Shown piece after piece: positions 1 through 8,119 of a stretch of DNA of 41,445 bases. The DNA is from Cupriavidus laharis (GTDB lineage Bacteria > Pseudomonadota > Gammaproteobacteria > Burkholderiales > Burkholderiaceae). The first letter of the stretch is position 1; every line of letters begins with the position of its first letter. The notes under the pieces are model-generated. The model was not told the DNA's origin, searched no databases, and was given only the letters and a program-made list of their open reading frames with translations. A program made the position numbers and the translations under genes. The DNA is taken from contig NZ_CAJZAI010000028.1 in NCBI RefSeq assembly GCF_914271435.1, positions 1-41,445 of the forward strand. The letters are read 5' to 3'.

Positions 1-84
1 ATGCTGGGCCGTATCACGGGCGGCCTCCGCGGGCCCTGCCCCGGCAGCGCGATGGCCGATGACGGCGCAGTGACGTGAATACCG
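1..84. other. Left window edge, unassigned
   Basis: These 84 bases lie downstream of the minus-strand macro-domain gene. A plus-strand frame from base 1 stays open to a TGA at 76-78, so they could be the 3' end of a plus-strand gene cut by the window. The stretch is too short to identify, and I see no clear hairpin or promoter in it. Confidence 0.2.
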
Positions 85-606
85 TCAGGACAAGCGTTCG
101 CGGTACAGGTTGTAGTTTTCGTCGTCGAAGCAGACGAATGTCACCTGTTCGATGCCGGGCACGGTCGCCAGCGCCTCGCGCACGGTGCGGATCGCGATGT
201 CCGCTGCGCGTTCCCGCGGAAACCCGTAGATGCCGGTGCTGATGTTGGGAAAGGCAATGGTGCGCAGATGGTGTTCGGCGGCCAGGCGGATGCTGTTGCG
301 GTAGGCGCTGGCCAGTTGCGCATCTTCGTTCTGCCCGCCGCCATGCCAGACCGGGCCGACCGCGTGGATCACGTATGGCGCGGGAAGCAGCCCGCCGGTG
401 GTGATCACCGCTTCGCCGGTGGGGCAACCACCCTGCGCGTCGCGGATGGCCTTGCACGCCGCCATGATCGCGGGTCCGCCGGCGCCGTGGATGGCGCCAT
501 CGACGCCGCCGCCGCCCAGCAGCCCGCTGTTGGCCGCGTTGACGACGGCATCGACCTCCATCCGGGTAATGTCGCCATGCACAACCTGCAAATGTTCACC
601 AGTCAT
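85..606 (-). CDS. Macro-domain O-acetyl-ADP-ribose deacetylase (YmdB-like)
   Basis: A single macro domain fills the whole 173-residue protein, the usual length for bacterial YmdB-type enzymes. The N-terminus reads VVHGDITRMEVDAVVNAANS, the classic start of the fold, followed by LLGGGGVDGAIH (the glycine-rich loop that holds the distal ribose) and later NISTGIYGFP (the phosphate-binding loop). Family knowledge: these proteins hydrolyse O-acetyl-ADP-ribose or remove ADP-ribose from proteins in the cytoplasm. The gene lies 53 bases downstream of the alcohol dehydrogenase on the same strand and could be co-transcribed with it, but no functional link is evident. The family is secure; the physiological substrate is not. 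Confidence 0.93.
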   Translation of the reverse strand: MTGEHLQVVHGDITRMEVDAVVNAANSGLLGGGGVDGAIHGAGGPAIMAACKAIRDAQGGCPTGEAVITTGGLLPAPYVIHAVGPVWHGGGQNEDAQLASAYRNSIRLAAEHHLRTIAFPNISTGIYGFPRERAADIAIRTVREALATVPGIEQVTFVCFDDENYNLYRERLS

Positions 607-659
607 TCGCTGTCTCCCGCAGTGGATGAATGCCCAGGGCCGGCCAGGGCCAGGCTGGC

Positions 660-1808
660 CTACATGGACGCTTCAAGCATACGCCGATAATCCTCCGCGC
701 TGGCCTCTTTCGGATTGGTCTTGTGGCAATGGTCGAGCAGGGCGCCCGCGATCACCTTGTCGAACATGTCCTCGGTCACACCCATCTGGCGCAGGCCGGT
801 GGGCAGCCCCAGGCGCGCGGTCATGTCGTGCACGGCCTGGGCGATGTCCGCGCCTTCCGGCAGGTGCATGGCGCGGCGCAGGCGCGCATAGCGGTCGTCG
901 CGCACCACGGTGGGCGCGTCGGCGTTGAAACGCAGCACCGCCGGCATGACCACCGCGTTGAGCGTGCCGTGATGCAGGCCGGTCTTGCCGTCGATCTTCA
1001 GGCCACCCAGCGGATGCGACAGCGAATGCACGCAGCCCAGGCCCTTCTGGAACGCCATGGCGCCCTGCATCGAGGCGCTCATCATGTTGAGCCGCGCATC
1101 GCGGTCCTGGCCGTCGCGGGTGGCGCGCTCGATATGGGCCCAGCCTCGCTCCAGGCCGTCCAGCGCAATGCCGTCGGCAGGCGGGTTGAAGGCGGGGGCC
1201 AGGAATGTCTCGATGCAATGGGCGATAGCATCCATGCCGGTCGCGGCGGTCAGGCCCGCCGGCAGTCCCAGCGTGAGCTCCGGGTCGCAGATGGCCGATT
1301 TCGGCAGCAGGTGCCAGGAATGGAAACCCAGCTTGCGCCCGTCGTCGAGGATGATGATGGCGCCACGCGCCACCTCGCTGCCGGTGCCGGCGGTGGTGGG
1401 CACGGCAATCAGCGGCGCAGCGCGCTCGGTGATCTTCGTGCTGCCACCTTCGATGGTCGCGTAGGTGGTCAGCTCGCCCGGATGCGTGGCCAGGATGGCG
1501 ATGCCCTTGGCCAGGTCGATCGAAGATCCGCCACCCACGGCGACCAGCCCGTCGCAACTAGCGTCGCGGTACTGCTGGGCGGCCTTGCGCACCATGGCCT
1601 CGGTGGGATTTGACGGCGTTTCATCGAATACCGTCACCGGCAGGCCCTGCATGGCGTCAATGGCGCGCTGGGCTACGCCCGCCGCGACGACGCCCTTGTC
1701 CGTCACCAGCAGCGGACGGCGGATGCCGATGCGCTCACATTCTGCCTTGAGCAGGCTTACCGCGCCGAAATCGAGATGGATGTGGGTCAGATAATAGATA
1801 AAGGCCAT
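660..1808 (-). CDS. Iron-containing alcohol dehydrogenase
   Basis: This 382-residue protein has the length and order of group III Fe-dependent alcohol dehydrogenases. The NAD(P)-binding half carries GGGSSIDLAK (residues 92-101) and PTTAGTGSE (137-145). The metal-binding half carries GMDAIAHCIE (D193, H197), VHSLSHPLGG (H261, H265) and LHHG (H279/H280), matching the Asp-His-His-His iron site of FucO-like enzymes. Family knowledge: reversible NAD(P)H-dependent interconversion of aldehydes and alcohols, with substrates varying widely; maleylacetate reductases also belong to the superfamily. An AGGAG ribosome site precedes the ATG. The gene is divergent from an HSL-type esterase, so the two may handle the alcohol and ester sides of one substrate, but that is inference. 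Confidence 0.92.
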   Translation of the reverse strand: MAFIYYLTHIHLDFGAVSLLKAECERIGIRRPLLVTDKGVVAAGVAQRAIDAMQGLPVTVFDETPSNPTEAMVRKAAQQYRDASCDGLVAVGGGSSIDLAKGIAILATHPGELTTYATIEGGSTKITERAAPLIAVPTTAGTGSEVARGAIIILDDGRKLGFHSWHLLPKSAICDPELTLGLPAGLTAATGMDAIAHCIETFLAPAFNPPADGIALDGLERGWAHIERATRDGQDRDARLNMMSASMQGAMAFQKGLGCVHSLSHPLGGLKIDGKTGLHHGTLNAVVMPAVLRFNADAPTVVRDDRYARLRRAMHLPEGADIAQAVHDMTARLGLPTGLRQMGVTEDMFDKVIAGALLDHCHKTNPKEASAEDYRRMLEASM

Positions 1809-2082
1809 GGTTCGCTGTCTCCTGCGGCGATCCGCCGCGAATTTTGCTTTTTGGGAATCACTGGCAAAGCAGACCGGATAGGGCGATCATCGCCCAGAAT
1901 TGCCTGCCGTGCCCATGCATGGGGGTTATCTCGTAATGCCCGTTTCCTGAAACACTGGCATGATACTAAAATCGAACGATCGTTCACAATTCGAACTTCC
2001 CCCGTTGCCCGGGGAGAGCAACAACATTTCTGCCGATGACGGTCTGGTGGTCGCCAGAGTCGCATCGAAATCAGTGTCTGCC
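1809..2082. promoter_or_regulatory. Divergent promoter with palindromic operator candidate
   Basis: This is the largest non-coding gap in the window if the esterase starts at 2083. It separates the minus-strand alcohol dehydrogenase from the plus-strand esterase. A perfect 12-bp palindrome, GAACGATCGTTC, lies at 1974-1985. Palindromes of this size and composition are typical of TetR-family operators, although no TetR gene is in the window. I did not find convincing -35/-10 pairs. An upstream in-frame ATG at 1960 would put the palindrome inside the esterase gene. Confidence 0.4.
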
Positions 2083-3111
2083 ATGTCTGCCATACCGTCC
2101 ACATTGTCCGCCGCGCCCGCGAGCCAGCCTGTTCCCGGCAAGCCGGCTGCGCCGCTCGACCCGCAAGTGGCGGCGCTGCTGGACCTGATCGCGCGCGCCA
2201 AGCGCCCGCCGATCCATGTGATGGATGTCGAGGACGCCAAGATCGCGTACGAGAAAAGCGCGCCCATCCTCGATATCTCTCCGCCTGCGGTGCACGCGGT
2301 GGAGGATCTCCATGTCTGCGCGCGCGACGGCCACGCCATCCCGGTACGCCTGTATTCCCCGCGCGAGGCGAGCTGGGCCGAACCGCTGCCGCTGCTGGTG
2401 TATTTCCATGGCGGCGGGTTTACCGTGGGGAGTGTCAATTCCCACGACGCGCTGTGCCGCATGCAGGCCTCCCGCGCCGATTGCATGGTGCTGTCCGTCG
2501 ACTACCGTCTCGGACCGCAATGGCGGTTCCCGACCGCGGCCAACGATGCATTCGATGTGATGCACTGGGTCTTCGAAGAGGCCGCCCGGCTGGGCGCGGA
2601 CCCGCAGCGCATTGCGCTGGGCGGTGACAGCGCCGGTGGCACGCTGGCCACGGCCTGCGCGGTGCACGCGCGCGACACTGGCCTGGCGCCCGTGTTGCAG
2701 CTGCTGATCTATCCCGGTACCTGCGCACGGCAAGACACGCCGTCGCACCGGGCTTTGGCCGATGGCTACCTGCTCACCGCGGACATGATCCAGTGGTTCT
2801 TCTCGCACTACCTGGACCAGGAATCCAGCCGCGACGACTGGCGCTTTGCCCCGCTCGACGGCGGCGGCATGGGTGCCGATGTGCGCGGCTGCTGCCCTGC
2901 GTGGATCGCCGTGGCCGGCTACGACCCGCTGCATGACGAGGGCGTGGCCTATGCGGAAAAATTGCGCACGGCCGGCGTGACTGTCGCGCTGGCCGACTAT
3001 GCCGGCATGATCCACGACTTCTTCAAGATGGGCCGCTTCGTGCCCGCCGTGGCGCAGGCGCATGCCGATGCCGTGGCGGCGCTCCGGGCCGCGTTCGGCA
3101 CCGGGCAATAG
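2083..3111 (+). CDS. Alpha/beta hydrolase, HSL-type esterase
   Basis: The protein is a hormone-sensitive-lipase (family IV) carboxylesterase of 342 residues. From this start it shows the oxyanion-hole motif HGGGF at H109, the nucleophile elbow GDSAGG with S183, and the remaining triad members D281 (in YDPLHDEG) and H311 (in MIHDFF). Family knowledge: cytoplasmic hydrolysis of short-chain or aromatic esters. The frame is open back to an ATG at 1960, but neither start has a good ribosome site. I prefer 2083 because the extra 41 residues look like low-complexity translation of the divergent promoter, which holds a palindrome. A Bug-type binding protein follows after 76 bases on the same strand. 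Confidence 0.88.
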   Translation: MSAIPSTLSAAPASQPVPGKPAAPLDPQVAALLDLIARAKRPPIHVMDVEDAKIAYEKSAPILDISPPAVHAVEDLHVCARDGHAIPVRLYSPREASWAEPLPLLVYFHGGGFTVGSVNSHDALCRMQASRADCMVLSVDYRLGPQWRFPTAANDAFDVMHWVFEEAARLGADPQRIALGGDSAGGTLATACAVHARDTGLAPVLQLLIYPGTCARQDTPSHRALADGYLLTADMIQWFFSHYLDQESSRDDWRFAPLDGGGMGADVRGCCPAWIAVAGYDPLHDEGVAYAEKLRTAGVTVALADYAGMIHDFFKMGRFVPAVAQAHADAVAALRAAFGTGQ

Positions 3112-3187
3112 CGTCGGGCCGCGGCATGAACCGCACCCGATCTCAAGATTTTCAGCAGTGACTTGCAGCACAAGGAGACATCGTCAA

Positions 3188-4171
3188 ATGCAACGCCGCC
3201 AATTCATCGCCCGCGCCGGCCTCGCCGCCGCCACCGCCGCGCTGGGGTTCGCCGCCATGCCCGCGCAAGCGCAGGCAGAGAAGTTCCCGCAACGCCCGAT
3301 CCGCCTGATCATCGGCTATACGGCAGGCGGTTCCACCGATATCCCGTTCCGCGTGCTGGCCGACAACGCGTCGAAGATCCTCGGCCAGCCCGTGATCGTC
3401 GAGAACAAGCCCGGTGCCGGCGGCGTGCTGCCGGCCCAGATGATGCAATCGACGCAGCCTGACGGCTACACGCTGGCACAGGTGGCCATGCCGGTCTACC
3501 GCCTGCCGTACACCACCAAGATCAACTGGAACCCGGTCAAGGACCTGAGCTACATCATCAACCTGGCCGGCTACTCGTTCGGCCTGGTGGTGCCGGCGGA
3601 TTCGCCGATCAAGACTATGCAGGACTACATCGCCTACGCCAAGGCTAACCCGGGCAAGCTGACCTACGGCTCGCCCGGCAGCATGACCACGCTGCATCTG
3701 ACCATGGAAGAACTGGCGATGAAGCAGGGCGTGCAGTTCTCGCACATTCCGTACAAGGGCAATTCGGAATCGATGCAGGCGCTGTTGGGCGGCCACGTGA
3801 TGTCGGTAGCCGATACGCCCGCGTGGGCGCCATACGTGGAACAGGGCAAGCTGCGCCTGCTGTCGACGTGGGGTGAAAAGCGTTCGGCGCGCTTCCCCAA
3901 CGTGCCGACGCTGAAGGAATTGGGCATGGGCATCGTGCAGACCTCGCCGTTCGGCCTGGTGGCGCCGAAGGGTACCGACCCGAAGATCGTGCAGAAGCTG
4001 CATGACGCGTTCAAGAAGGCCATGGAAATGCCGAACTATCGCGAATCGCTGGCCAAGTTCGACATGGAGCCGTACTACATGAGCAGCACCCAATACGCAC
4101 AGTTCGCGGCAGAGACGGTGAAGAAGGAAAAGGGCATCATCGAGAAGCTGGGCCTGGCCAAGCCGCAGTAA
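3188..4171 (+). CDS. Bug/TctC-family periplasmic substrate-binding protein
   Basis: The 327-residue product begins with MQRRQFIARAG and a hydrophobic, Ala-rich segment ending near AQAQA, an export signal with a twin-arginine flavour. The mature part opens with FPQRPIRLIIGYTAGGSTDI, the standard Bug-family start in which the loop after strand 1 contacts a carboxylate ligand. PGAGG and the later PYKGNSE stretch also fit. An AAGGAGA ribosome site 9 bases upstream decides the start. Family knowledge: binding of small carboxylates for tripartite tricarboxylate (TctABC) transporters. No tctA or tctB is present here, as is usual for the many orphan Bug proteins of Burkholderiales. The neighbouring esterase and thioesterase suggest an ester- or acid-type ligand, but the substrate cannot be read from sequence. 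Confidence 0.92.
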   Translation: MQRRQFIARAGLAAATAALGFAAMPAQAQAEKFPQRPIRLIIGYTAGGSTDIPFRVLADNASKILGQPVIVENKPGAGGVLPAQMMQSTQPDGYTLAQVAMPVYRLPYTTKINWNPVKDLSYIINLAGYSFGLVVPADSPIKTMQDYIAYAKANPGKLTYGSPGSMTTLHLTMEELAMKQGVQFSHIPYKGNSESMQALLGGHVMSVADTPAWAPYVEQGKLRLLSTWGEKRSARFPNVPTLKELGMGIVQTSPFGLVAPKGTDPKIVQKLHDAFKKAMEMPNYRESLAKFDMEPYYMSSTQYAQFAAETVKKEKGIIEKLGLAKPQ

Positions 4172-4278
4172 ACCCGCACGCGTTTTCCTGCATGACGGTT
4201 CAGGCCGCCATCCTGCCGGAGACCGGCGGGGTGGTGGCCTGAATGCCATGCGGAACCCTTTCCACGGAGACAAGCCAG

Positions 4279-4716
4279 ATGGCAAAAGAAGATTTCCGCC
4301 ACAGCATGCCGCTGCGCGTGCGCTGGGCCGAAGTCGATCCGCAGTCGATCGTTTTCAACGCGCACTACCTGACGTACTGCGATATCTGCGTGACCGAATA
4401 CTGGCGCGATGCCGGCATCCGCTATCCGGAGGACGTGCTGCACGCGCATGGCGTCGATATCTTCGTCGTCAAGTCCACGCTCGAATACCACGCCTCGGCG
4501 CGCTTTGACGATGTGCTCGACATCCGCGGCCGCATGGCGCGGATGGGGCGTTCCAGCATGCTGTTCCGGGTGGAGATGTACCGCGGGGACGAGCACCTGA
4601 TCACGGGTGAGATCGTCTACGTGTGTGCGGATCCGGAGTCGCGGAAGTCGGCGCCGATTCCGGGATCGGTGCGGGAGATTATTGAGGGGTATGAGGTGGT
4701 GAAGCCGGCGGGGTGA
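4279..4716 (+). CDS. Hotdog-fold acyl-CoA thioesterase (YbgC/FcbC type)
   Basis: This is a 145-residue single hotdog domain of the 4HBT family. The N-terminal stretch VRWAEVDPQSIVFNAHYL matches the catalytic loop of 4-hydroxybenzoyl-CoA thioesterases, with the Asp of EVDP in the position of the nucleophile/base. The start at 4279 is chosen because GGAGA precedes it at good spacing; an ATG at 4243 lacks such a site and would add 12 residues that do not fit the family. Family knowledge: hydrolysis of short-chain or aromatic acyl-CoA in the cytoplasm. It is co-directional with the Bug protein (107-base gap) and convergent with denD, from which a strong hairpin separates it. Confidence 0.87.
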   Translation: MAKEDFRHSMPLRVRWAEVDPQSIVFNAHYLTYCDICVTEYWRDAGIRYPEDVLHAHGVDIFVVKSTLEYHASARFDDVLDIRGRMARMGRSSMLFRVEMYRGDEHLITGEIVYVCADPESRKSAPIPGSVREIIEGYEVVKPAG

Positions 4717-4758
4717 AGCCGACTGACAACCGGACTATCCTATCCTGTTGGTTTGCTC

Positions 4759-4782
4759 CCCTCTCTCGCAAGCGGGAGAGGG
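4759..4782. terminator. Inverted repeat between convergent genes (REP-like / bidirectional terminator)
   Basis: CCCTCTCTCGC and GCGGGAGAGGG form an 11-bp stem (one G-T pair) with an AA loop. It lies between the thioesterase stop and the denD stop, which converge. There is no T-run on either side. The sequence resembles the short CCCTCTCCCGC...GCGGGAGAGGG dispersed repeats common in GC-rich proteobacteria, so it may be a genomic repeat that also serves as a terminator. Confidence 0.5.
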
Positions 4783-4833
4783 AACAGGCCTTCAGTAGAT
4801 TTGAGGGTGGTGGCCATAGCCCACCCGCACGAC

Positions 4834-5808
4834 TTACTTCGCCAACCCCGCGTCCTCGATATACGCGCGAATCACTTCATCGAAACTCGCATCGCTCTGG
4901 AACCCCAGCGACAGCGCGCGCTCCGCATTCCACGCCGCCGGCCACGTGCCGACAATCTTCTCGATGCGTTCCTCGCGCTGCCACGTAACACGGTTGGCTA
5001 CCGCATCGCCCGCCACGCGGCGCAGCGCTTCCACCATGCCTGCGGCCGTCACCGACAAGCCAGGCAGGTTTACCACGCGGCGGTTGCCGAGGCGCTCGCC
5101 ATCGAGCTCGATACCGTTGACCAGCGCCGCCACGGCCGCGCGCGGCGACAGCAGCCATAGCGGCGTGTCCGGCGCCACCGGGCAGTTGGCCTCCACGCCG
5201 GCCAGCGGCTCGCGGATGATGCCGCTGGCGAACGAGGAGGCCGCCGCGTTGGGCTTGCCCGGCCGCACGCTGATGGTCGGCAGGCGCAGCACGCACCCGT
5301 CGACAAAGCCGCGCCGGCTGTAGTCGGACAGCAGCAGTTCGCCGATGGCCTTCTGCACGCCGTAGGACGATTGCGGGTTCAGCGCCGTATCGTCCTGCAC
5401 CACGGGGGGCAGTTCGCCGCCATAGACCGCGACCGAGCTCGTGAACAGCACGCGCGGCTTGTGGCCGAGCCCGCGACAGGTTTCCAGCAGTGCGCGCGAA
5501 GCGTCGAGGTTGACGCGCATGCCAAGCTCGAAGTCGGCTTCGGCCTGGCCCGAGACCACGGCCGCCAGGTGGAAGATGGCGCCCGTATCGGCATCGATGG
5601 CCTGCGCCAGTATGGCTGGGTCCGACAGGTCGCCGGTCACCACGCGCACGCGCGTGTCGTCCAGGCCTTGCGGTGCGACGACGTCGAGCAGCGTCAGGCG
5701 GTCGAACGCGATCGCGCGGCCGTCCAGGTTCAGGGTGCCGCGCTGGAGCAGCAGGCGCGCCAGTTGCAGGCCGAGGAAGCCGGCGCCGCCGGTAATCAGT
5801 ACGTTCAT
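4834..5808 (-). CDS. denD: D-erythronate dehydrogenase
   Basis: An extended short-chain dehydrogenase of 324 residues. TGGAGFLG (residues 6-13) is the NAD-binding glycine motif, and the SSV...Y149xxxK153 arrangement gives the catalytic Ser/Tyr/Lys. Family knowledge: DenD oxidises D-erythronate to 2-dehydro-D-erythronate in the DUF1537 acid-sugar pathway described for Cupriavidus necator. It is the last gene of the minus-strand tetronate operon, 20 bases behind otnI. The upstream base run offers only a weak GAGAAG ribosome site, so coupling to otnI translation is plausible. The assignment rests on fold plus a complete set of pathway neighbours; by sequence alone it would be just an epimerase/dehydratase-like SDR. 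Confidence 0.88.
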   Translation of the reverse strand: MNVLITGGAGFLGLQLARLLLQRGTLNLDGRAIAFDRLTLLDVVAPQGLDDTRVRVVTGDLSDPAILAQAIDADTGAIFHLAAVVSGQAEADFELGMRVNLDASRALLETCRGLGHKPRVLFTSSVAVYGGELPPVVQDDTALNPQSSYGVQKAIGELLLSDYSRRGFVDGCVLRLPTISVRPGKPNAAASSFASGIIREPLAGVEANCPVAPDTPLWLLSPRAAVAALVNGIELDGERLGNRRVVNLPGLSVTAAGMVEALRRVAGDAVANRVTWQREERIEKIVGTWPAAWNAERALSLGFQSDASFDEVIRAYIEDAGLAK

Positions 5809-5828
5809 GGCAATGCTTCTCAGTGGGT

Positions 5829-6611
5829 TCAGCGCTTCAGGTAAGGCTTGATCCAGCCCAGGCCGGCCGAGGTGCCGGCGCGCGGACGGTATTCGCAGCC
5901 GATCCAGCCCTGGTAGCCCAGGGCGTCGATGACGTCGAACAGGTACGGGTAGTTCAGTTCGCCAATGTCGGGCTCATGGCGCTCCGGCACGCCGGCGATC
6001 TGGATGTGGCCAATGCCGGCAAAGTCTCGCTGCAGCTTCTTCGTGACATCGCCCTCGACGATCTGGCAGTGGTAGCAGTCGAACTGCACCTTCAGGTTGG
6101 CAGCGCCGATTTCCTTGCAGATGGCCTGGCCGTCGTCCTGGCGGTTCAGGAAGTAGCCGGGTATGTCGCGCGTGTTGATCGGCTCGATCAGTACCGTGAT
6201 GCCTTGCGCGGCGGCGGCGCTGGCAGCGTGGGCCAGGTTTTCCAGGTAGGTGGCGCGGCAACGGGTGCGGTCGGCATCGGCGGGAATCAGGCCGGCCATC
6301 ACATGGATGCGGTCATTGCCGATGACACCGGCATATTCCAGGGCGCGGCCAAAGGCGGCTCGGAATTCGGCTTCGCGGCCCGGCAGGGCAGCGATACCGC
6401 GTTCGCCGGCGGCCCAGTCGCCCGGCGGGGCGTTGAACAGCGCCTGTACGAGGCCACTGGCATCGAGACGTGCGCGCAGTTCGGCGGCCGGGTACTCGTA
6501 CGGGAACAGGTATTCGACTGCCTGGAAGCCGTCCGCCGCGGCGGCGGCAAAGCGGTCCAGGAAGTCGTGCTCCGTGTACATCATCGAAAGGTTGGCGGCA
6601 AAGCGCGGCAT
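5829..6611 (-). CDS. otnI: 2-oxo-tetronate isomerase
   Basis: A TIM-barrel sugar isomerase of the hydroxypyruvate-isomerase (Hyi) type, 260 residues, full length. It starts MPRFAANLSMMYTE, the usual opening of Hyi/OtnI proteins. The conserved acidic residues E143 (in LIEPINTRD), D178 (in FDCYH) and E240 (in GCEYRP) fit the metal site and the pair of catalytic glutamates. Family knowledge: OtnI converts 2-dehydrotetronate to 3-dehydrotetronate, the shared step after either DenD or LtnD. Its location between the permease and denD in the operon favours OtnI over hydroxypyruvate isomerase. Confidence 0.9.
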   Translation of the reverse strand: MPRFAANLSMMYTEHDFLDRFAAAAADGFQAVEYLFPYEYPAAELRARLDASGLVQALFNAPPGDWAAGERGIAALPGREAEFRAAFGRALEYAGVIGNDRIHVMAGLIPADADRTRCRATYLENLAHAASAAAAQGITVLIEPINTRDIPGYFLNRQDDGQAICKEIGAANLKVQFDCYHCQIVEGDVTKKLQRDFAGIGHIQIAGVPERHEPDIGELNYPYLFDVIDALGYQGWIGCEYRPRAGTSAGLGWIKPYLKR

Positions 6612-6648
6612 GATTGGATTCCGGTTGTGAGTCTTGAATGCGGGCCGG

Positions 6649-8025
6649 TCAGCGGTTGACCAGCCTGGCCGGTGTCAGCCACACGAGCACGGCACCGACG
6701 ACCAGGATCGCGGACAGCACGTACATCGGCAACTGCGTGCTGTGCGTCATGTCCTTGAGCGCACCGACCATATACGGCGACACGAAGCCGGCCAGGTTGC
6801 CCACCGAGTTGACCACCGCGATGCCCGAAGCCGCGGCGATGCCCGACAGGAACGCGGTCGGCAGCGACCAGAACAGTGGCGCGCAGGTCAGCACCCCGGC
6901 GGCGGCCAGCGACAGCGCGGCGATGGCTACGGTCGTATTGTCGGTAAACGAGGCCGCAACCGCAAAGCCCGTGGCACCCATCAGCGCGGGCACGATCAGG
7001 TGCCAGCGGCGCTCGCGACGGGCGTCGGCGCTGTGGCCGAGGATATTCATCACGACAATCGCGCAAAGGAACGGGATCGCCGACAGCAGACCGATGTTGA
7101 AGTTGCCGCTGACGCCGCTGGCCTTGACCAGCGTCGGCATCCAGAACGTCAGCGCATACTGGCCCGTCACAAAGCAGAAGTAGATCAGGCACATCCACCA
7201 GACACGGCTGTCGCGGAACACGGCGCCGAGCGAATGGCCATGCGACTTGCCCGAGGCGGTGCCAGCCGCCTTGACCGCATTCTGCTGGTCCTCCTCGACA
7301 TTGCGCTTGAGCACGCGCTTCTCGTCGGCGTCGAGCCACGGGGCCTTGTCGATGCCGTCGCGCAGCACGAAGACAGTCAGGACGCCGATCAGCAGCGAAG
7401 GCAGTGCTTCGATCACGAACATCCATTGCCAGCCGCGCAGGCCATGGGTGTTGTTGAAGGCGTCCATGATCCAGCCCGACAGCGGGTTGCCGAACATGCC
7501 GGCCACGGGAATGCCCGACATGAAGAGCGCGATCATCTTCGCGCGGCGGTTGGACGGGTACCAGTAGGTCAGGTACAGGATCACGCCCGGATAGAAGCCC
7601 GCTTCGGCCAGGCCGAGCAGGAAGCGCATCACGTAGAACTGGGTCGGCGTCTGCACGAACATGAACAGCCCCGAGACGATGCCCCATGTGATCATGATGC
7701 GCGCGATCCAGATGCGCGCGCCGAGCTTGTGCATCAGCAGGTTGCTGGGCACTTCGAACAGGAAGTAGCCGATGAAGAAGAGGCCGGCGCCAAGACCGAA
7801 TACAGTCTCGGAGAAGGCCAGGTCCTGGCCCATCTGCAGCTTGGCGAAGCCGACGTTGACGCGGTCGAGATACGCGATCACGTAGCACAGCATCAGGAAC
7901 GGCATGATGCGCCAGAACACCTTGTTATAGGCGCGCTTCTCGATCTGGGCTTCGGTGTCGAGCCGGGCGTTGCCGCCCAGGCTGTCGTAGGCGGGCACGC
8001 TGGCCGCGGGTTGGTTCGGGGTCAC
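6649..8025 (-). CDS. MFS permease, probable tetronate uptake
   Basis: A 458-residue, 12-helix major facilitator of the anion:cation symporter type (phthalate/glucarate/tartrate group). The first loop reads YLDRVNVGFAKLQM, and the motif after the second helix region (ADARRERRW) sits mid-protein as expected. A GTG start is used, preceded by a CGGAG ribosome site. Family knowledge: proton-coupled uptake of organic or sugar acids. Its place inside the operon makes D-erythronate and/or L-threonate the likely cargo (inference). A 94-base gap holding an imperfect GC-rich inverted repeat separates it from otnC upstream. Confidence 0.88.
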   Translation of the reverse strand: MTPNQPAASVPAYDSLGGNARLDTEAQIEKRAYNKVFWRIMPFLMLCYVIAYLDRVNVGFAKLQMGQDLAFSETVFGLGAGLFFIGYFLFEVPSNLLMHKLGARIWIARIMITWGIVSGLFMFVQTPTQFYVMRFLLGLAEAGFYPGVILYLTYWYPSNRRAKMIALFMSGIPVAGMFGNPLSGWIMDAFNNTHGLRGWQWMFVIEALPSLLIGVLTVFVLRDGIDKAPWLDADEKRVLKRNVEEDQQNAVKAAGTASGKSHGHSLGAVFRDSRVWWMCLIYFCFVTGQYALTFWMPTLVKASGVSGNFNIGLLSAIPFLCAIVVMNILGHSADARRERRWHLIVPALMGATGFAVAASFTDNTTVAIAALSLAAAGVLTCAPLFWSLPTAFLSGIAAASGIAVVNSVGNLAGFVSPYMVGALKDMTHSTQLPMYVLSAILVVGAVLVWLTPARLVNR

Positions 8026-8119
8026 GGTGGTCTCCGGTTCGGGTTTCGGGGGCGCGAGTGTTCTCCGCGCGGCAGCCTGGCGGCAGCCGCGTCCGGGTCG
8101 CGTCGGTATCAGTGGGGTA

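Noticed and set aside
2225..2560. Second plus-strand frame inside the esterase
   Set aside because: It overlaps the esterase core in another frame, is Arg/Cys/Pro-rich and lacks a ribosome site; the esterase triad is intact in the main frame.
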